NCBI RefSeq assembly: GCF_025751435.1
Contig: NZ_JAOWKY010000006.1
Location: forward strand, 1 to 64,000
Source of the DNA: Albidovulum marisflavi
GTDB taxonomy: Bacteria; Pseudomonadota; Alphaproteobacteria; Rhodobacterales; Rhodobacteraceae
DNA length: 64,000 nucleotides
Direction: 5' to 3'
Position numbers and translations under genes: made by a program. Shown here piece after piece: positions 46,018 to 55,691 of the stretch. The notes beneath the pieces were generated by a model, which saw only the letters and a program-made list of their open reading frames with translations, did not search any database and had not been told where the DNA came from. The first letter of the stretch is position 1, and every line of letters starts with the position of its first letter.

Positions 46018-48108
46018 GTGGAAAACCAGCTTGAGAATGTCGGTCTCAACCAAACCATTGATGATGCTGGCCGCACCGTCGTCGATCTGATTATTACCCT
46101 TGCGGAACTTTTGACAAAGAACGATGGGGCGCCAGGGCTTGTTGCGATCCTTTTGGTGCTCGCACTCTTGGTATTCGGACTTACGTTTTGGTTGCGCACC
46201 CGAAATCAGGTGAAGGCTGTCGGTGAAATGCGTGCCATGGTCGAGGCATATCCGGGTATTCGCGAATTCTCATCCGGTTTTGATGAGTTCAGGGCGAAGG
46301 TGAAGGAGCGAAGCGCCGCCTCGAAGCAGTGGTTTGATCTGTCCGAGGCATGGGATGAGTTCAGTGAGACAGTGGTTGTTGACGACGTGGACGGAACGAT
46401 TACGCAGCGGAACTCCATCAGGCCATCCTCATTCTTGAATGTTCATGATCTGGGCTTTGGTCCCGGTGTCTTTCGGATTCTTCCAAACCTTTTCGTCTCT
46501 GTCGGGCTCTTCCTGACGTTTCTTGGATTGGTTGCTGCCCTTAACGAATTTTCCCTGACCATGCAGGGAGCTTCAAACGCCGATGCGGGTCTGCAGGGCG
46601 CAATGACCGGTTTCATGCAGATCGCGTCGGCGAAGTTCGTCATGTCCTTGGTCGGCTTGGCGTGCTCGATCGTCTTTACCTACTTGCTGCGCAAGCGAGG
46701 AGACTTCGTCGATCACGAACTGCACAAGCTTTGCCTGAGGATCGAGCGCAGGCTGGTGTTTGTCAGCCTTGAGGATATTGGGTTTCGTCAGCTCAAGGCG
46801 GCAACGGAACAAAGAGAGCATCTTCGGGAGATCGGGTTTTCTATGGTGGCTGAGTTGCGGAAGCCACTAGACGAGCTTCCGGAGCACATAACCCGGTCCA
46901 TTTCGGCACAGATGGATCCCATCATCGACAAGGTGAGTCGAATGGGAACTGCAAGCATGGAAGGCTTGGTTGGAGATCTTTCCACACAGTTGACGCACTC
47001 GGTCGGAAACGCACTGAACCGCGCCAGCGAGTCTCTTGGAGAGGCATCTGACCGGATCAGCCTGATGGTTGACCGAATGAACGCCTCCAATGCCCAGGCA
47101 GGAGACGGCTTGCAGAGCGCCCTCGCGGAGATGGCTGTTGCCATCAACAATCTGCGACAACAGGTTGCAGCGACTGGAGAAACGGCGTCCTCCACGATGA
47201 CGAGAGGCGCGGAACAGCTCCTGAGCGTCATGAATGAGACGCTCGCGGGTATCCGGGACAACACATCAGAAGGCGCCGCCGCGATGAGATCTGCCGCAGA
47301 CGAAATGCGTCAGGCCGCGGAACGATTCCGCGACGAGCTTGCCGCGGCTGCATCTGACGGCGCCGCCGCCGCGCAGTCGCAGATGGCGGCTACTACCACG
47401 ATTGCGAGCCGGGCCATCGACGGAGCCGGCAAGGTGGTTCTGGAGTCTTTCGAATCCGCAAGTCAGGAAATCGCCCGGCTCGGTGCCACAATGGGCGAAA
47501 CAATCGGCGGCACTCTGCTGCACCAACTGGACGCCGTGAGTTCTCGGCTTGGGGATCTCGGGGCCGCCATCGACACCAGCGTCGCCGGTGCGAATTCGGC
47601 GGCTTCCGGACTTCGCAGTGGCGCGGAAGCGGTCTCCGGTGCTTCTGCGTCCTTCGGGGATGCCAGCCGCCAGCTTGTTGGCGCGGTCGAGCCGCTGCGG
47701 AACGCGCACGACAAAATCGAGAGCCAGATCCGCAAGCTAGCGGAAACCACCGCGTCGGTGTCGGATATCGTCCAAGCGGACGCTAAGAGTGTCGTCGCCT
47801 ATTCGAAACATGTGCTCGACACAGCCCAGGCTGCGCTCGGAACGGAACGGGAAGGCATCAGGGCGTCTCTCGAAGCCACCCGCGTTGCCTTGCAGGAAAT
47901 CTCAGATCAGGCAGAGAAGCTGGATCAGATCGACATCATGCTGGGCAAGGCGCTTTCTAACTACAACAGCCAGCTTGAAGCGGCGCTCGGTGCCGCCCAA
48001 GATCACGTCACCCAAATGCGTGACCGACTGGCTCCGGGTATAGATACGCTTAGAAGCGTCGTAGAACAGGCCGAAGCATTTCTGCCGGCTCAAGGCAGGA
48101 GGGCCTGA
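46018..48108 (+). CDS. zorA: Zorya system MotA-like subunit ZorA
   Basis: A 696-residue inner-membrane protein with three visible transmembrane segments (about residues 41-59, 155-178 and 206-224) in a MotA/TolQ/ExbB-like head. A very long Ala/Ser-rich helical tail (about 260-690) should extend into the cytoplasm. In Zorya the ZorA pentamer with a ZorB dimer forms a proton-driven motor that senses phage invasion. The start is a GTG behind GGAGAGG. Stop and zorB start overlap (TGATG at 48106-48110). It is the first gene of a four-gene operon. Confidence 0.93.
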   Translation: MENQLENVGLNQTIDDAGRTVVDLIITLAELLTKNDGAPGLVAILLVLALLVFGLTFWLRTRNQVKAVGEMRAMVEAYPGIREFSSGFDEFRAKVKERSAASKQWFDLSEAWDEFSETVVVDDVDGTITQRNSIRPSSFLNVHDLGFGPGVFRILPNLFVSVGLFLTFLGLVAALNEFSLTMQGASNADAGLQGAMTGFMQIASAKFVMSLVGLACSIVFTYLLRKRGDFVDHELHKLCLRIERRLVFVSLEDIGFRQLKAATEQREHLREIGFSMVAELRKPLDELPEHITRSISAQMDPIIDKVSRMGTASMEGLVGDLSTQLTHSVGNALNRASESLGEASDRISLMVDRMNASNAQAGDGLQSALAEMAVAINNLRQQVAATGETASSTMTRGAEQLLSVMNETLAGIRDNTSEGAAAMRSAADEMRQAAERFRDELAAAASDGAAAAQSQMAATTTIASRAIDGAGKVVLESFESASQEIARLGATMGETIGGTLLHQLDAVSSRLGDLGAAIDTSVAGANSAASGLRSGAEAVSGASASFGDASRQLVGAVEPLRNAHDKIESQIRKLAETTASVSDIVQADAKSVVAYSKHVLDTAQAALGTEREGIRASLEATRVALQEISDQAEKLDQIDIMLGKALSNYNSQLEAALGAAQDHVTQMRDRLAPGIDTLRSVVEQAEAFLPAQGRRA

Positions 48109-49184
48109 TGCGCGCTCAAGCCCGAAACGGCGCTCAAGAGGAAGAGGAGGAGAGCGCGTTTGTCTCGATGACCGACATGACTGTCGGCTTTCTCTTCATC
48201 ATTATGATCCTTCTGGCGTTCTTCGCCAGCCAGGTCCGGACCACAGATACCGTGCCGCGTAGCCAATTCGACCAGATGGTAGACGATCGCAATCACTGGC
48301 GTGCGTTGGCGGAAGAAAGGGAGCTTCTCATTGATCAGTTGGAGCGTGAAAAATCGAATCTCTCTAAGCAGCTCGATGAAACGGAACGGAAGCTACGAAA
48401 GGCGGAGCAAGAAATAGACGCGAATAAGAAGCTCATCGCCAATCTGGAGCGACAATTGGCAGAACTGAATCAGGAGATTAAAAATAAGGATGATTTGATA
48501 GCAAAGCTTCGGATCGAAATCGCTGAGCTGAAGGCCAAGATTACCCAGTTGGACCAGATCGATCCACTCGAGGCGTATCTCGCGCAGGTGGCTAGAACTC
48601 GGCAAGGCATACTGATTAGGCTCCGCGACGCGATCAAGACGGACTTCCCCGATCTTCAGGTGGAGCTAAGCGAGGAAAGCGACGCACTGCGGTTCCAGGG
48701 TGAAGGCCTGTTTGCGACGGGTCAGTCAGTCCTAACGCGGCAAAAACAAGCAATCGTTTCTCGGCTCGCGACGCGGCTCGACGAAATCCTGCCCTGTTAT
48801 ACGGTTGGGCAACGCTCGGCATTCTCAACGCAATGCAATCCCGAGTTCGTGTTGATCGAATCCGTCCAGATTGAAGGACACACCGACAATGTCGGTTCCG
48901 ACGCAACCAACCGCAACCTGTCGACTGCGCGCGCCAACCAGACGTTCTTCACCATGACGCGATCAGCGCCCGAGATCATGGAGCACCGTAACTTCAAGAC
49001 CCAACCGGTCCTGTCGGTCGCAGCCTACGGACCCGATCGCCCCGTTGCCACCAATGACACGGCCGAAGGACGCGCAACGAACCGCCGGATAGATCTGCGC
49101 TTCATCATGGTCACACCGCAGGACACGGACGGGATCCGCCGAATTCGGCAAGCGCTGTCGGAACTCGCGGTTGATGCCGAATGA
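48108..49184 (+). CDS. zorB: Zorya system MotB-like subunit ZorB
   Basis: A 358-residue protein with one N-terminal membrane helix (about residues 25-42) preceded by D23 in SMTDMTVGF, the ion-pathway aspartate of MotB-type stators. A long coiled coil (about 65-150) follows, then an OmpA-like peptidoglycan-binding domain (IEGHTDNVGSDATNRNLSTAR, about 250-275). It anchors the ZorAB motor to the cell wall. Its end overlaps zorC by four bases (ATGA). Confidence 0.93.
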   Translation: MRAQARNGAQEEEEESAFVSMTDMTVGFLFIIMILLAFFASQVRTTDTVPRSQFDQMVDDRNHWRALAEERELLIDQLEREKSNLSKQLDETERKLRKAEQEIDANKKLIANLERQLAELNQEIKNKDDLIAKLRIEIAELKAKITQLDQIDPLEAYLAQVARTRQGILIRLRDAIKTDFPDLQVELSEESDALRFQGEGLFATGQSVLTRQKQAIVSRLATRLDEILPCYTVGQRSAFSTQCNPEFVLIESVQIEGHTDNVGSDATNRNLSTARANQTFFTMTRSAPEIMEHRNFKTQPVLSVAAYGPDRPVATNDTAEGRATNRRIDLRFIMVTPQDTDGIRRIRQALSELAVDAE

Positions 49185-50494
49185 AAGTCTCCGACGTTCT
49201 CGCTAAGTCGATTTCCCTCAATTCGAGGGTGCTTCCCTCGTTCGTAGAGTTGGACAAGGCGGTGGGACGCATCCTTCATCGTTGGCCAGACGCGGTGAAG
49301 GAACCTGAAGACCGCGACCGCGAGCGGCTCGCGCAGGAAATGCGTCGCCGCATCGAAACTTGGGACTGGGGCGGATTGAAAACATCACGCGTCGCTTCAG
49401 CGGCGGTGGCAGTTTTCGATGAGGAACGGAGGGAACGCGAAGATCTCGCAGACGTTCGCGAATTCTACTACGAGGAACTGCGCCAAAGTTCGCAGACCTC
49501 GTTCCTGACTTCGATGCTCTGGGTCTATGTCGGAAGTTTCGACCCAAAATCCGAGGCGACCGCCTCACTTGGCGCGGTTCTGCGCCACCGACGAGACGAT
49601 TTTGACGAGCGCGCTCGCAGGCTGATCTCGGCGCTTCCGGACTTGCTTGACCCGGCCAGCGCCGTGACAAATCTGGCCTCGGTGATGTATGAGTCTGACG
49701 ATCCATTCGGCAAGTTGAAGTCTCTCGGCATTCGTGCGCCCCATGGACCCGGGCTTACGCGGCATGCTCATGTGGAGTTCGTGCGAAAGATTGGACCGCA
49801 TTTGAAGCGGGCCGATGAACGGGAGCAACTGCTAAGATGGCTGGTGCCTCAGGGTGGAAATGCCCTTGAGGCTGGGGCCGGCCTCGCGGTCGAGGCACTG
49901 CTGCGAGTCTGGGTTAACGAGACACCATCGGACGCCGTGCGCAGTGATCTGAGCGAGGCTATCATCTCTGCCTACAATGACCCTAGAACTCATTCAGGAG
50001 GTATCTGGTCCGGCTTTGACCCCGACCTAAGAGCGGTGCTGTTGCGATGGCTGACCAAGGAGGACATGCTGTTCTTCTGCGATATGGTCACCGCAACTCA
50101 AGGCAGCCACATGTGGCCCTTGAGAAGGGATTTCTGGCTGCGTCTCTATGAGGATGGGCGGATCGACGAGGCTTGGGTGGCGTTCGGCCGTGACGCGCTA
50201 CACTACGCGAAGCGGAGATTAAGCCGAAGCGATACCACGAACCTAAACCGTCGGTTTGGCAGGCAGCTTGATCGTGGCGGCAGCACCTCCCTCCTGATTA
50301 TGCGGATCGGGAACAAGATCGTGGTTGATGGATGCCACAACTATCGAACCCACATCTTCAACCGGGATGATCCAAAGGCGCCGAAACTATATGGCTCACA
50401 ATACTACTGTGACGACATCATGCGATATTCCCGCAACGCCAAGTCCCACAGTTCGATTCCGGTCTGGCGGGACTGGGTGATGCGCCATGTCTGA
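49181..50494 (+). CDS. zorC: Zorya type I subunit ZorC
   Basis: A 437-residue protein of the ZorC/EH-signature family, which defines type I (with ZorD) rather than type II Zorya. Typical elements are the helical N-terminal half, FLTSMLWVYVGSFDP, and the C-terminal LWVAFG/HYRTHIFN-like region seen here as NYRTHIFNRDDPKAPKLYGS. ZorC binds DNA and cooperates with ZorD after the motor is triggered. The gene overlaps zorD by eight bases. Confidence 0.9.
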   Translation: MKVSDVLAKSISLNSRVLPSFVELDKAVGRILHRWPDAVKEPEDRDRERLAQEMRRRIETWDWGGLKTSRVASAAVAVFDEERREREDLADVREFYYEELRQSSQTSFLTSMLWVYVGSFDPKSEATASLGAVLRHRRDDFDERARRLISALPDLLDPASAVTNLASVMYESDDPFGKLKSLGIRAPHGPGLTRHAHVEFVRKIGPHLKRADEREQLLRWLVPQGGNALEAGAGLAVEALLRVWVNETPSDAVRSDLSEAIISAYNDPRTHSGGIWSGFDPDLRAVLLRWLTKEDMLFFCDMVTATQGSHMWPLRRDFWLRLYEDGRIDEAWVAFGRDALHYAKRRLSRSDTTNLNRRFGRQLDRGGSTSLLIMRIGNKIVVDGCHNYRTHIFNRDDPKAPKLYGSQYYCDDIMRYSRNAKSHSSIPVWRDWVMRHV

Positions 50495-53400
50495 GAACCA
50501 TCCCGTTTACAGACTGGTCGACGACCGTATCGAAATCCGTTTCCCTGTGGAAAAGCGCGGCCTGCTCGCGCGCCTGACCCAGGCAAATGCTCGTGCCAGG
50601 ACCTTCGGCCACGTCCCGGATGATCAGAAGGAGCTTCTGTTCGCCATCGCCGATCTGCGGGCTTGGGGCGACCAACATGAAGGCGAGGTCGACATTTCCG
50701 ATGAACACATTCTGATTTCTCATGATGCCGCAGCGAACTTGGGTGCCGGCGCCGCCCAGGCGCTGGGGCTTCCGCAGGACGTGCACCTGACGCTCCGGAC
50801 CGATGTGGCGGGCACCTTGGGTAGCCCGGAGTTCCGGCTCCTTTACGAGTGGAGCAATGCAGGTCGAAGAGAAAGTCCCCGTCGTCAGGGCGCATTCCTC
50901 GAAACCGCGGATGGCCCTCGAAGGCTGCCGCTCTGGATGAAGCGGGCAATGGACCTCGCGGATGGGTTCGACGCACACGCGCCAGTGGAAGAGCACTGGA
51001 AGGTTCTGGCCGAGTTTCGTCGGGCCCTCGAACCCGATGAGACGATGCTGGAATTACTGCCGCAGAATCGTGGCATGGCGGGTCTGGCCATGACGAGCTT
51101 TCTCCGCGGTCTCGAGGTCCGCATCGCGAACAGCTTCTCGATCTCCCCGGATGCGACCCTCGGACAGTTCGAGATCGTCCCATATTCTTCGCGTCATCTG
51201 TCGGATCGTGCCTTGGCCGATGGCGGCGTGTCTGAAGTGGATGCGGAATTGTCCGGCGAAGCGCTGGCGGCGTTTCAGTATCGTGTGAATGCTCTCGGGG
51301 CTCGTCCGGCCTATCAGCTCGGCAACAACAGCTACGTGGTTATCGAACAGTCAAGCGCGCCTGTGCTCGAGGCGCTCGTGCAAGCGCAGAAGGCAGACCG
51401 GGAGACACGAAAAGCGGTGATCCGGAACCCGCGCGCCTTCATCACCGAAGCGGTGGCGCGCCACCTTCAGCAAAGCGGGGCGCTCGAGCAACTCGACGCC
51501 GCCGGGCAAGAGGAGATGATCGAGTCCGTTGCCGGTCCCGCTTTCGTCGAAAGCCGGGAGTATTCCGCGCGGGTGACAGGGGTCGTCGTCTACGAGAAAC
51601 CGTCCCGTCCCATCGAGGGCAGCGGAACGACCTGGTTGCCCGAGGTGTTTTCCCCGCCAGTTGCCGAAGCGGTTTCGAAGATGGCGACGCCAGATCTCGA
51701 AGCCCTGCACGACCGGATGAAGGCAGCGTCGGAGTCCGGGAAAGCGACATTGGTTGAAATTGCTGGCGAAAATGTCGAGGTGAGCCCGGAGCGATTGGCC
51801 GCGGTAGGAGCTGTCCTCGCAAATAGGCTTGAAGAGGAGGTAAGAGCATCTGATGGAGATGCACTCGATACACTGGATAATGACGAGAAACCCGCAGGGC
51901 CAATCATTCTCGACACACTAGACAATTCCGAAGATATCGCGTGGCATGCAGATCTGCGCCCCCGCGCTCCAACTATAGCCCGCGAAGTGCCTGACAGCAT
52001 TGTCACCAAGCTTCGTCAGCACCAGATGGACAGCTTCGACTGGGCGACCAGGGCCTGGCGGTCGGGTCTGCCCGGCATCCTCAATGCCGATGAACAGGGC
52101 CTAGGAAAGACGCTTCAGACGATCTCGTTTCTCAATTGGCTGCAAAAGCACATGCAGCAGCCGCAGGCCAAAATGCGCGGACCAATCATGGTCGTGGCGC
52201 CGACTTCCCTGCTCGTAAACTGGGAAGAGGAGGTCGAGCGGCATGTCGAGGCTCGCAAGTTCGGGCATCTCGTGCGACTCTACGGCTCATCGCTTTCTGG
52301 TCACAAGGTATCGGGTGCCAAGGCCACCGAAACGGCTTCCGGCCTGCCGCTGCTGGACCTCGAATGGCTCGACGAGGCTTTCGAGGAGGGGCGAGCCCAT
52401 CGCTACTGGTTCCTGACCACCTACACAACGCTTGCGAACTACCAGCACTCGCTAGGGCGCGTTGCTTTCTCAGCCATGGTTTTCGACGAGATCCAGAACA
52501 TCAAGAACAAAGACACGATCGCGTCCAAGGCGGTGGAGGCGATGAATGTGGATTTCCGGATCGGATTGACCGGAACGCCGATCGAGAACACCACCATGGA
52601 CCTCTGGACCATCATGGACCGGTTGGTTCCAGGCGCATTGGGGGCTGGCAAGGCGTTCCGCGCCTCCTACGGAGTGCCCAATGAGGAGAACATGACGGAG
52701 CTCCATGCGCGTGTTTTCAAGCCGCAACTCGATCGGCCTCCGCTCGCTTTGCGCCGACTGAAAGACGAGGTGGCTACCGACCTTCCGCGGAAAGACCGGT
52801 TGCTACATCCGCGAGTGATGCCCCAGGTCCAGTCCGCAGCTTACGACGCGGCTAGGATCAAGAAGATCCAGGGTGGTCCTGGTGCCGCGCTGAAATCGCT
52901 GCACCACATCCGCTCGGTATCAGTCCATCCCGGGTTCCCGGGCAGCTTGGGGCCGGAAGAGTTCGTAGCAATGAGCGCGCGCCTCTCCGCCGTGATGCGC
53001 GTTCTCGAGGGTATCAAGGCGAAGAGCGAACGTGCACTAGTCTTCATTGAGCACAGGGAGATGCAGTTCCGTTTCGCCGAGCTCGCCCGGCATTTCTTCG
53101 GGTTGAACCGTGTCGACATCATAAACGGCGACACGCCAATTCCAAAGCGCCAGACCATCGTGAACCACTTCCAGCGGCATCTCGAGCATGATGGCGGGTT
53201 CGATCTCCTCGTTCTAGGCCCCAAGGCCGCCGGAACCGGGTTGACACTCACAGCGGCAACCCATGTGATCCATCTGTCGCGTTGGTGGAATCCGGCCGTC
53301 GAAGAACAGTGCAACGACCGGGTTCACAGGATTGGCCAGACTCGGCCAGTGCAGGTCCACGTGCCGTTGGCGATTCATCCCGGCTACAGGGAAGGGTCAT

Positions 53401-53630
53401 TCGACTGCTTGCTCAACAGCCTTATGCAGCGCAAGCGGAAGATGGCCTCCCAGGCGCTTTGGCCTATGGGAGATACCCAAGCCGATCTGGAAGGCCTTCA
53501 GCACGGTCTCGACGCTGGACCCAAAGACCCAGCCGGAAACGTCATTTCTGATAGCATGTCCGCAATGTTCGCGAGGGAAGGGGTTCCCGACATTATCCCA
53601 GATGCTTCTGGCACTTACATACTACCGTGA
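50487..53630 (+). CDS. zorD: Zorya type I SNF2-type helicase/nuclease ZorD
   Basis: A 1047-residue SF2 (SNF2-type) protein. The N-terminal half is specific to ZorD. The motor starts near residue 505 with DSFDWATRAW, NADEQGLGKTLQTISFL as Walker A, VFDEIQNIKN as the DEXQ box, LTGTPIEN, and C-terminal LVLGPKAAGTGLTLTAA and RVHRIGQTRPVQVHV. In type I Zorya, ZorD is the DNA-degrading effector autoinhibited until activation. It ends the operon, and only 75 bp separate it from the convergent integrase gene. Confidence 0.93.
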   Translation: MSENHPVYRLVDDRIEIRFPVEKRGLLARLTQANARARTFGHVPDDQKELLFAIADLRAWGDQHEGEVDISDEHILISHDAAANLGAGAAQALGLPQDVHLTLRTDVAGTLGSPEFRLLYEWSNAGRRESPRRQGAFLETADGPRRLPLWMKRAMDLADGFDAHAPVEEHWKVLAEFRRALEPDETMLELLPQNRGMAGLAMTSFLRGLEVRIANSFSISPDATLGQFEIVPYSSRHLSDRALADGGVSEVDAELSGEALAAFQYRVNALGARPAYQLGNNSYVVIEQSSAPVLEALVQAQKADRETRKAVIRNPRAFITEAVARHLQQSGALEQLDAAGQEEMIESVAGPAFVESREYSARVTGVVVYEKPSRPIEGSGTTWLPEVFSPPVAEAVSKMATPDLEALHDRMKAASESGKATLVEIAGENVEVSPERLAAVGAVLANRLEEEVRASDGDALDTLDNDEKPAGPIILDTLDNSEDIAWHADLRPRAPTIAREVPDSIVTKLRQHQMDSFDWATRAWRSGLPGILNADEQGLGKTLQTISFLNWLQKHMQQPQAKMRGPIMVVAPTSLLVNWEEEVERHVEARKFGHLVRLYGSSLSGHKVSGAKATETASGLPLLDLEWLDEAFEEGRAHRYWFLTTYTTLANYQHSLGRVAFSAMVFDEIQNIKNKDTIASKAVEAMNVDFRIGLTGTPIENTTMDLWTIMDRLVPGALGAGKAFRASYGVPNEENMTELHARVFKPQLDRPPLALRRLKDEVATDLPRKDRLLHPRVMPQVQSAAYDAARIKKIQGGPGAALKSLHHIRSVSVHPGFPGSLGPEEFVAMSARLSAVMRVLEGIKAKSERALVFIEHREMQFRFAELARHFFGLNRVDIINGDTPIPKRQTIVNHFQRHLEHDGGFDLLVLGPKAAGTGLTLTAATHVIHLSRWWNPAVEEQCNDRVHRIGQTRPVQVHVPLAIHPGYREGSFDCLLNSLMQRKRKMASQALWPMGDTQADLEGLQHGLDAGPKDPAGNVISDSMSAMFAREGVPDIIPDASGTYILP

Positions 53631-53705
53631 GCGATCAACCATAGTTTACAAATAACCTGCTTGCATAATTAAACCGTGGTCTAACCAGGGAATTAACTGG
53701 CCCAG

Positions 53706-55268
53706 CTAGTCGGCGATCCATGGAAGTCGGTCAATCGCTCGCGTCTTCGCAGCCACCGTTACGTCGCCGTAGTTGTCGCCTGCTGTTCGTCCTGCGTGGC
53801 CTTGGATCGCGTCTATCACGCGCGCGTCTATTCCTAGCTCGCTCGCCTTCGTCTTGAGGCGGTGCCGCCATCCGTGGTTCGGCTGAACGCCTTCTGGTGT
53901 GACCTTCGAGCGCCGGAGCCACTTGGAAATTTCATCCGAGACGCTGCTGGCGGCGGTGGCGAACTTCTCCGGCTCTGTCGCGTTGTGGAAGAGGGGCCCA
54001 GCGCCGGCGGCGTTCACATAGTCGATAAACCCGAGGTCCACGATCTGACGGTGGAGCGGCACGTCGCGGTAATCGCCCGCCTTCACAGTGCCGGCGTCGG
54101 GCGTGATGCGAATGATCCAACGGTCACCCTCCTGGCGCACATCCTCTTTCCTGAGCTGCGTTATCTCGCTGATCCGTGCGCCGGTGAAGGCGCATATGAT
54201 CGGCGCCCACCGCTTCGCGGCAGTGTGCCTAGGTGTTTCGCGGACATAGCCAAACTGGTTCGGTTTCGGCTGGTAGTTGATAGAGGCGGTCAAGACAGTC
54301 AACGCCTCCTGGTCAGTGTAGCCCTTCTCCCGGCTCTTCACCTTGCGGGGTTTGGGCTGCTTGACGGTCGTCGACACGTTCTCAGGCAGACGCTCGTTTT
54401 CATGCGCCCAGCCGAGTAGCGAGCGGACCGTCGAAAGGTAGATGTCGTTCACGGTCTTGGCGGACAGCGAAGTCATCAAGTGATCTCTCCAGGCTAGGAG
54501 GTCTTTCTTTGTCACGCGCCGGGCGTCGTTGTGCCGGAGGAACTTGCGCAGGTTTTCAATTACCGGGTCTTGGCGCTTGCCGCCGTCGCGCATGAAGCCC
54601 GCCTGTGTGCGGCTCGTCTTGTAATCGTCCCAGAGCTTCTTGAGGTTCACGGTCTCCTGGGGCGGGGCAGGGGGCTGGGCGTCGATCAGCATGGGGGTAG
54701 TAGGCCGGCCGCTGTAGTCGCCCTCGTCCCGCTCAGCGGCGCGCGCCAGGGCCTCAAGCTCGGCGCTGCAAAGTGCACGAGCGATGATGCGCCATTCGTC
54801 TGAGCCACGTTCAGCCGTCAGGTTGCCGAGGGAGCGGAACCGATCAATCTGCTCACCCACGAGCTCTTGAAGTTCACTGTCGTTGAGCTTGCCGGCGATA
54901 GCCTGGCGAAGCCGCTCCACAAGTAGGTCATCGATACTGACGGCGGCGTAGCGGGGATCGTTGCGCAGCACATCGTCAAACGCGAGGCGCTGCATGTAGT
55001 GGCTAAGCGCAAGCTGGTCCGGCGCGAGGGGGTAGCGAGCGACGCCGACGCCAACCTTGCTCCCGGTCTGCTGGCGTTCAGCGAGTGCGATCTTGTGCTG
55101 CAGTTGCGCAACCGCACCGGGCAACAGCCTGACCGCCTGGCGGTAGTCGCCACCGAGCGGCGTTCGCAACTCAGTCTTTCCGACGATCTTCCTGAGGTCT
55201 TTCGGGACCACCAGGCGCGCGTGGTAGCGCCCTGAACGATTCACCAGATGCTTGATCTTGCCAGCCAT
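53706..55268 (-). CDS. Tyrosine integrase of the island
   Basis: A 520-residue site-specific recombinase. The N-terminus matches DUF6538-type integrases (VNRSGRYHARLVVPKDLRKI), followed by a SAM-like core-binding domain (about residues 215-310). The catalytic domain has R365 in GARISEITQL, HGWRHRL near 467 and GHAGRTAGDNYG near 495, with the tyrosine nucleophile. It is encoded 91 bp from the 3' end of the intact tRNA and in the same direction. Two direct copies of TGTAACCA (55283 and 55295) upstream could be arm or control sites. No excisionase gene is evident. Confidence 0.92.
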   Translation of the reverse strand: MAGKIKHLVNRSGRYHARLVVPKDLRKIVGKTELRTPLGGDYRQAVRLLPGAVAQLQHKIALAERQQTGSKVGVGVARYPLAPDQLALSHYMQRLAFDDVLRNDPRYAAVSIDDLLVERLRQAIAGKLNDSELQELVGEQIDRFRSLGNLTAERGSDEWRIIARALCSAELEALARAAERDEGDYSGRPTTPMLIDAQPPAPPQETVNLKKLWDDYKTSRTQAGFMRDGGKRQDPVIENLRKFLRHNDARRVTKKDLLAWRDHLMTSLSAKTVNDIYLSTVRSLLGWAHENERLPENVSTTVKQPKPRKVKSREKGYTDQEALTVLTASINYQPKPNQFGYVRETPRHTAAKRWAPIICAFTGARISEITQLRKEDVRQEGDRWIIRITPDAGTVKAGDYRDVPLHRQIVDLGFIDYVNAAGAGPLFHNATEPEKFATAASSVSDEISKWLRRSKVTPEGVQPNHGWRHRLKTKASELGIDARVIDAIQGHAGRTAGDNYGDVTVAAKTRAIDRLPWIAD

Positions 55269-55359
55269 GACTGCCTGCGGTTTGTAACCAAAACTGTAAC
55301 CACAGAACGGAAGAAAACCCTAAATTGCAAGGGTTTTCTTTTATATCAAGGGGATAGTG

Positions 55360-55385
55360 TGGTAGGCCCGGAGGGACTCGAACCC
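55360..55385. repeat. Right attachment repeat inside the tRNA 3' end
   Basis: These 26 bp of the tRNA 3' end, including CCA, are repeated exactly at 4726-4751. They mark the crossover segment of integration; the element brought a replacement 3' end so that the tRNA stays intact. Confidence 0.9.
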
Positions 55386-55435
55386 CCAACCAAGGCGTTA
55401 TGAGCGCCCTGCTCTAACCATTGAGCTACAGGCCC
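55360..55435 (-). tRNA. tRNA with CAU anticodon (tRNA-Ile2 or tRNA-Met)
   Basis: A 76-nt gene including CCA. The acceptor stem GGGCCTG pairs with the end before A-CCA, the D-arm has TAGCTCAATGGTTAGAGC, the anticodon loop is CTCATAA with CAT, and the T-arm contains GGTTCGAGTCC. The anticodon CAU is shared by elongator tRNA-Met and by tRNA-Ile2, in which the C becomes lysidine. The stem sequence looks to me more like alphaproteobacterial Ile2, but this is not certain. It is the integration target of the island. Confidence 0.93.
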
Positions 55436-55691
55436 AGCCAATGACTGCTTAGGGGGGAGCAGGTCGGCGGTCAAGGGCGCGCTGCGCCTGCGGCGGGACG
55501 CGGGGGGACGGATAGCCTGGCAATCCGGCGGGTCCGTCGCCCGGAATGCCGCATGCCCCCAGCTGGTTCACCCCCATTCGGCCCGGCTGGCCTGCGAGCA
55601 GGTCAAACAAGCATCGTGGTCGGCCGGATCGCGCGTTGCCCTCGGGGTCGGTTTGGGCTATCGCAGCGGCGACGGAATCCGGGGGATCACC

